Below, piece after piece: positions 58,679-64,000 of a stretch of DNA of 64,000 nucleotides. The notes below the pieces were generated by a model that saw only the letters and a list, made by a program, of their open reading frames with translations, searched no databases and was not told the origin of the DNA. The position numbers and the translations under genes were made by a program. The stretch comes from Pseudophaeomoniella oleicola (Eukaryota; Ascomycota; Eurotiomycetes; Phaeomoniellales; Phaeomoniellaceae), in NCBI GenBank assembly GCA_003868215.1, contig QWDQ01000055.1, positions 1 to 64,000 of the forward strand, in the 5' to 3' direction. The first letter of the stretch is position 1. Every line of letters begins with the position of its first letter.

Positions 58679-60017
58679 CTCTCATAGAATATGGTCATCA
58701 AGGAAAGGGAAAGAGAAGTCTGTCAAATTGGGGATGAGGTACTGAGACCGTTGCGTGTAATCCAGGGTACCTCGTTGTAGACGGATTACGAAGAGGGTAT
58801 CCGCGAATTTATATACGCCAGATTGAACATAGCGAAACAGGTCGCACAACAGATGACAAGCATAGGTAGTAGGTATGTAATCAAGGGATGAAGTGACCTT
58901 GCTGCAGAGAATACCGAAATGTGACACGAGACATGGCACATATCCCAAGAATTTATAGGTATTGGGTGAACTGATCGTATCTAGTCCAGTTAGCCAGGTA
59001 TTTCAGGACCAGACAATGAGCAAGTTCAATTCAGGTCTGATGTCAATCATCATGCACATCAACTGTGATATATTCTGAAGAGTTCATCTGCCTTGATCTT
59101 ATGTAGGTGGGAAGGGGGATAGATATATGTGAGGGATTCAAGAGTGATGATTGAAATCTGCTGGTTGGCAAGGAAAGGAGTTGAACGACAACACAGAGGA
59201 ACCCATCACATCAAAACAATTGGAAGGAATTAGCTGCAGATGAGATGTCATAATAACTTGTGAGCCGTCCATCCCACTTTGTTTACTCCCAGCGAGAGTT
59301 TGAAGCCTCTGTTTGTTCGAGATGTTGGTGGTAGGTATCCTGTTCTTTGGTAAGGTAATTAATAGATGAAGAAGGATTGAAGTAGAAATGCGGGGTGAGA
59401 ATTCTACCTTCTAATCTTCCTCCTTGCAGCTTCTCTTCTCTTCTCTTCTCTTCAATCACATCGACCATCATGTGCTGATAATTCTAAGCAATAATGCATT
59501 GTTCAAAGGAATTATCTACTCTCTATATGAGTAGTCTTCTCTGTCAACGCCGGTGAAATACCAAACACAAACGCCCATTCATTATGTTTTCTGATCAAAC
59601 ACGCGCATCATTGTGGTTTCTGATCTTTTCCAATATCCATTACCCGATTCCCAATCCCAAGCTTATTAATGCCAAATTCTAGACGAACCGAAGGAGATTT
59701 CAAAGAATGCGAGGCTCTCCGATTACGCAAATCTTGATAATTCGTTCGCGAGTTCATAGTCGTGAGTGGACAGGTACATTCTTTGGCGACGCAAGCATTT
59801 GATGGCAACAACCCTAGATCGTGGACGTTCAGCAAAGGTGAGATGGAAGTGTCGAAGGTTGATCATGACAGCTTTGCTTCCGAGACGTCGCGCATGTGCC
59901 ACTTGAATTGTCGGAACTTGACTCTGAAGACCTTTGATCGTGGTCGTCGTGCATAACTGTCCTTGTTAGCATCAAATTGATCATTCAATCATGAGGTAAC
60001 CGACCCTTGAATTCGAG
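58679..60017. other. Intergenic
   Basis: No gene supported. A TTCTC pentamer run lies at 59431-59453. Open frames of 60-88 codons on both strands show no domain features. Confidence 0.5.
59431..59453. repeat. (TTCTC)n pentanucleotide repeat
   Basis: Four full TTCTC units plus a partial one in a CT-rich intergenic stretch. Confidence 0.9.
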
Positions 60018-61712
60018 TTAGTTCAGCAACCAGGGACGGATGAAGTAGGGCACACCCTCACCAGCTGCTCGGATCCTCCATCTGACCGACATCGCATCCT
60101 CAATCTCAGGGTCGAGGGAGAAGAGGTCACCAAAGACATTGTCCTCGGTCGCGCCAATCCAGTCGAAGAGCTGGTTGCCAAACACAACGTTAAAGTCTTG
60201 ATCCTGGTTCTTCGGCAGGAAGGCCTCGTTACTGCCCAGAATGGCGAGAAAACGGTTGACAGCAACAACCTGAATTGCTCGTTCTTCAGCCCGTTGGACA
60301 TCCCGCTCAGAGACGGCGAGGACCAGTCCCTCAAGTATCATCATTGTGATGCGTTGAAGAACGGCGGCATTGTCAGGCATCAGAATGTAACGACTGTAGG
60401 CTAGCTGTGCCATAGGGCCTTCGTCGTTGCCAAATGTGGCGTTGAGCTCTGCGTCAGCCTCTTCGTCCCACGCCTGTTCAGTTTCAGCTTCAGCTTCCGC
60501 TTCTTCCTCGACAAGGGCTCCCGCTTCATTGTCATCTTCAGGCTCATCGGCATTATCTGCTTGGGCTCCCTCGTCTCCATCACCAGCCTCAATCTCCTCC
60601 TCCTCCTCCTCACCAAGCTCGTTCTGCTCAGTCTCGTCAACTTGCTGGACCTTCTCGCCAGTCGCCCATTCCCAGTCCTCATGCTCGGCCATCATTCTAT
60701 TGTAGATGCCTTTGTTGACATAGCGCCAATACCCTGCCATGCGGATCAACGTGTTCACTTCTTCAGCATCGCATTTCTCAACATCTTCTCGGATCAAGGC
60801 GCGGACTCTGTTCAATGCTGTCTGTCTTTCTTTGCGAGTCTTGCCGTCGGCCCTTTGCTTCAACGGAGTAAGGAGCGACGCCGCCTCGCTTGGATTGGCC
60901 ATACCGTTTGACTGAAAGCCGGCAATGCCAAGCTTCGACAGAGTAGTATCTATATGTACTTTTATACTTTCACTTTCCTGCAATCCTTGCTTGTCTTTTG
61001 GCCGCAGTGTCTCCAAAGTACCAGCATGGAATATCTTCTTGGATGCGTGTACCCCTGCAACATACCCGATGTTCCTTTGAACAATGCTCTCTAGATCTTC
61101 AGTGTTGTGTGCGGCCAGCTCTAAATCACTTGTGTCTCCGTGGATAGCTTGAGCAACCGCTGCGATGTCATGCGCTGTAATGCCACTGTCAAATCGTTCT
61201 TGGTTCTTCAAGGCTTTCGCTTTCGATTTTTCATCCTTCAGACCTCTTCTTTCCTTTCTTCTCTCAGCCACTGCCCTGACTCCTGTAACGAGAGAAGCAT
61301 CATCGTCAACATCATCGGGCTCATTATCTGATATATATTCTGCTTCCTGTTGTTCAGGAGCCGGTTCAGAACCACGAAGTCGAATTTGCACTTTCTTAGG
61401 TGTGTCTGTCGTGCCGTACGTGTCAATCTTCTGGATGACGGCAAGGAGCTCAGTGATCTCTTTATGTCTCTTGTAATGATGTTCCAGGCCATCCTTACAA
61501 GCCGAGCACTCATGACCCCTTCCAATCTTATGCATGCCTTGGTGGTATCTACTGCAACACTCTGAGTGTATACCAAAGCAGCTCAACTTGGCTTTTGGAC
61601 TGTTTGCTTTTCGCTCACACCACCAGCATGAATGGCAAAGAGCATGTCGATCATTCCAGACAAACGTCGCCATGCGAAGCTGCACATCTTCCTCAAATGC
61701 CGTCTGCGCCAT
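60018..61712 (-). CDS. Unrecognised Cys-rich and acidic protein, 564 aa
   Basis: Single exon from ATG 61712. I do not recognise the family. The N-terminus has a dense Cys/His cluster: C26-x2-C29-x2-C32, then C45-x3-H49-x2-C52-C53, H57/H61/H67 and C69-x2-C72. This looks like one or two zinc-binding knots. A charged middle section (about 130-170) is rich in Arg/Lys/Asp. Helical segments follow (for example TRKERQTALNRVRALIREDVEK and AGYWRYVNKGIYNRMMAEHEDW). A very acidic Glu/Asp/Ala region lies at about 360-420. The last ~130 residues are again globular-looking, ending VPYFIRPWLLN. No signal peptide or membrane segment is seen. A nuclear or nucleic-acid role is only a guess. The long clean frame supports a real gene. 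Confidence 0.7.
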   Translation of the reverse strand: MAQTAFEEDVQLRMATFVWNDRHALCHSCWWCERKANSPKAKLSCFGIHSECCSRYHQGMHKIGRGHECSACKDGLEHHYKRHKEITELLAVIQKIDTYGTTDTPKKVQIRLRGSEPAPEQQEAEYISDNEPDDVDDDASLVTGVRAVAERRKERRGLKDEKSKAKALKNQERFDSGITAHDIAAVAQAIHGDTSDLELAAHNTEDLESIVQRNIGYVAGVHASKKIFHAGTLETLRPKDKQGLQESESIKVHIDTTLSKLGIAGFQSNGMANPSEAASLLTPLKQRADGKTRKERQTALNRVRALIREDVEKCDAEEVNTLIRMAGYWRYVNKGIYNRMMAEHEDWEWATGEKVQQVDETEQNELGEEEEEEIEAGDGDEGAQADNADEPEDDNEAGALVEEEAEAEAETEQAWDEEADAELNATFGNDEGPMAQLAYSRYILMPDNAAVLQRITMMILEGLVLAVSERDVQRAEERAIQVVAVNRFLAILGSNEAFLPKNQDQDFNVVFGNQLFDWIGATEDNVFGDLFSLDPEIEDAMSVRWRIRAAGEGVPYFIRPWLLN

Positions 61713-62928
61713 TTGGAGACGTTACTGCTTGTTTGCTGAGAGATGATATTGGGGAGAAAACCGCGTTTGCTGTGTCGGGAAGATGCACTCTTGGAAGGAT
61801 ACTTGCAGATATCAGCCCTTGAAACAATGATATGTGAAGAGATTGGCTACTTGGTCTCTTCAAAGAAAGGAGATTGTTGTCTTCTTTTCTTTTCTCTCCA
61901 GGCGAAGAGAGCGCGTCGATCTGAATACCTCTAACAAGGGAAAGGGTATCGAAGACAGAGAACAAGGGGAATCAACAAGGAGACAACAGGATATCAGCTT
62001 TGATGCAAGAGAAACGAAGTCTGTCCGTCAATCAGTAAGACAACTATTGTGGACCAAGCTGTCTATGTGCGCAGGTACAGACTTAAAACAAAGGCAACGC
62101 ACCAAAGTGAATAAATATCTCCTGAGGACACAGACGAGACGAGCGAGGAAATTATCCAATCATCACCACTACCACAAAAACACTTCACCAACAGTTTCTA
62201 TCCAGTCTAAGCGCGGCACGTGCGTATTGCGTGTATACAAATCTACCAAATACCAATCATACAAGTCACATGAGTCGCGACAATGGATGGGATGGCAAGT
62301 TACCTTTAGTCCCTATCTACTTCTCGTTCTTTCTCTACAGTATTACAGCCGCTGACTCGTTATCTACGCCTACCTAGGTACATACATACCCATGCATGCT
62401 TCATTCTCTCATACTTCCTGAGTCTACCTTGCTTGCCTGGCTGTTTTCCTTGACAAATTAAGAGATACAAAGCTTTACATGAAGAACCTACTAAGTTACC
62501 TACCTGCTACCACTACTACTACTATTCCTCTACTCTCTTTCTTTCATACAGTAAGACAGACAAACAGCGTCATATCCAGATATAGATCCGGACCATTGAG
62601 CGTAGTCATAGAAAGTGCAAGGTAGAAAGGACTCTATATCCAGTTCTGCCTGACTGATACCTACTTTGAATGCCCAGCCAGATGGCACAGTATATTCAAC
62701 TTTCCTTTTAATCTTCCCTGGTCCAGTTCAATTCGAAAATGATTGCCCACTATACGGGTAGGGTAGGGTAGGTAGATAGACTCGGTAAAGACTGTTGATT
62801 CGTATTTTCTTCTTCTTCGTCCTACCTGATTTGTTTATAAATTCCCCCTGGTACCTCACGTCATCACCTCCTCAGCTCCTCATCTACCCTTCTCTATTCC
62901 AATACACCCACTTTCCAATCCTCCACCC
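61713..62928. other. Intergenic, promoter of the Cys-rich gene and EGT1 3' side
   Basis: No gene supported. A frame at 61834-62355 (+, 173 codons without a domain) runs antisense-upstream of the Cys-rich gene. A TACCTAGGTA palindrome lies at 62371-62380 and a GGGTA run at about 62756-62772. Confidence 0.45.
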
Positions 62929-64000
62929 CTAAACATCCCTAACGAGCCTCGCACCAGCCCACACAAACGGATAGTTTCGTTGATACCAATTGACGCTTTT
63001 TGACGCGTTAGTAAGTCGTAATCCTCCAGTTGAGCCGAGCCGAGGAAGCATGGGAAGAGGAAGGGGGAAAAAAAACTTACAAGGTCTTGCGGCCGGCGAT
63101 GCGTGGGTGGGTTGCCCATGAGCCGCCGAGCATGATGTTGTGTTTTGTGTCGAAGAAATCGGCTAGGAGTAACAAGAAGGATTAGTTACAGTACAGGTTT
63201 GGGTAGGTAGATAAGAGGGGGGGAGTAAAGACGAACCAGTATAGCCAGGGTAGAGATCCATCGGTTTGAATCCCTCGTACTTCTCCAATGTCGAGCTCGT
63301 CCATTCCCAGATTCCGCCGAAGTCGCTTTGACCGCATAGACTGTCACCGTGGTTGGCCACGGGTGTAGGATGCCAGTGCTTGAAACCGACATTGCAGTCA
63401 TGGAGGTCGATGAAGAGCGATTCGGGGAAGAGTGTGGTGGGATTGGGACGGTCGTCGTCGACATTGGAGAAAGTGGGGAGATCACGGGGTTGCGGGGGGG
63501 TCTCTTCCACGCCATCGTTGGAGAGGTGACTACGAGAAGGGAAGTTAGTGCATTGCACAGGATGGTAGAAGAGGCTGCAACGTACCCATTTACTGCGGGA
63601 ACCAAGCTGCTCGAGACCTTCTCTGGTGTTTCTTTCTTGTGCTCCTCGACATAGCTGTAGATGCTACGAGCTTCTTCCATGGTCGGAATGCGCCCATTCA
63701 TCCAAGTCGCATAATCAGAGAGCTCGTTATAAGAGGCCATGACGGGCCAATCCAAGGCGTACTTGAGGGGAATCTGACCGTATACTGTACGGATGGCTTT
63801 GTCTCTGAGGAAATGATCGGACACAGAAAAATGTGTGCCATTCGTGACGCCATTGGATGTACCATTTGTACCGTTGGAAGTGTTCGCAGCCTTAACGAGT
63901 ATCCAGGATGCAGGCAAAGTCTCGATGTTGTTTTTCTCAAGATATGTGGCATAATCCTCGTTGGTTATTGGTCGTGCCTGTGCCTCGAATTCGTGAACAG
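62929..64000 (-). CDS. EGT1: Ergothioneine biosynthesis protein Egt1, C-terminal part (partial at right edge)
   Basis: CDS complement(join(62929..62995, 63081..63162, 63237..63529, 63586..>64000)); the 5' part lies beyond the window. Egt1 is a cytosolic bifunctional enzyme: the N-terminal half trimethylates histidine to hercynine. The C-terminal iron-dependent FGE-sulfatase-like half joins hercynine to cysteine by oxidative C-S bond formation. Only the latter half is visible. Seen are NEDYATYLEKN, PVANHGDSLCGQSDFGGIWE and HNIMLGGSWATHPRIAGRK. The last exon reads VNWYQRNYPFVWAGARLV then RDV and stop. Introns are 85, 74 and 56 nt; the 74-nt intron uses donor GTTCGT, the others GTAAGT and GTACGT. 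All visible family motifs are intact. Confidence 0.93.

Noticed and set aside
62756-62772. GGGTA run resembling a telomere repeat
   Set aside because: The unit is GGGTA, not TTAGGG, only about three units long and internal to the chromosome region.
1-64000. A biosynthetic gene cluster or defence-type system
   Set aside because: Genes present are unrelated housekeeping functions on both strands, with no polyketide synthase, NRPS, terpene cyclase, P450, NLR or toxin gene recognised.

Overview
The window is nuclear DNA of a filamentous ascomycete (Pezizomycotina, probably Eurotiomycetes-like; the class is an inference). The reasons are large single-copy genes with short introns (45-85 nt, GTAAGT-type donors, CTAAC/CTAAT branch sites), fungal-only families (Nud1/Cdc11 scaffold, PTH11-type rhodopsin-domain membrane protein, Mch1 transporter) and long intergenic spacers. 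I found no tRNA, rRNA, CRISPR or plasmid feature.

Layout. 1-23 kb is gene-dense: KCS1 (inositol hexakisphosphate kinase, +), MCH1 (MFS transporter, +), NUD1/cdc11 (septation scaffold with LRRs, +), an AT-hook chromatin protein (-) and a kinesin-4-like motor (-). 23.1-33.8 kb is a 10.7 kb stretch with no intact gene that I can recognise. It holds a retroelement gag-like fossil (~27.7-28.4 kb), a decayed SNF2-type helicase fragment (~28.9-29.1 kb), some coding-looking remnants and simple repeats. 33.8-44 kb carries an acetamidase/formamidase (-) and the very large TAO3/Furry morphogenesis gene (-). 46-55 kb is dense again: NADPH-cytochrome P450 reductase (+), L-rhamnose mutarotase (+), ALG2 (-) and VPS11 (+), the last two sharing a ~220 bp divergent promoter. 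56-64 kb has a rhodopsin-domain membrane protein (+), a possible small secreted peptide (-), an unrecognised Cys-rich/acidic 564-aa protein (-) and, cut by the right edge, the 3' part of the ergothioneine synthase gene EGT1 (-).

The genes do not form one pathway or a biosynthetic cluster; they are mainly housekeeping genes. Three (NUD1, kinesin-4, TAO3) share a loose theme of polarity, septation and cytoskeleton. Exon boundaries were worked out by hand from reading-frame continuity, splice signals and family alignment in memory. They are most secure for EGT1, VPS11, CPR, kinesin, NUD1 and MCH1, and least secure for the rhodopsin-domain gene. The items that most deserve follow-up are the Cys-rich unknown protein, the 10.7 kb island with its decayed helicase, and the upstream ORFs in front of KCS1, MCH1 and NUD1.
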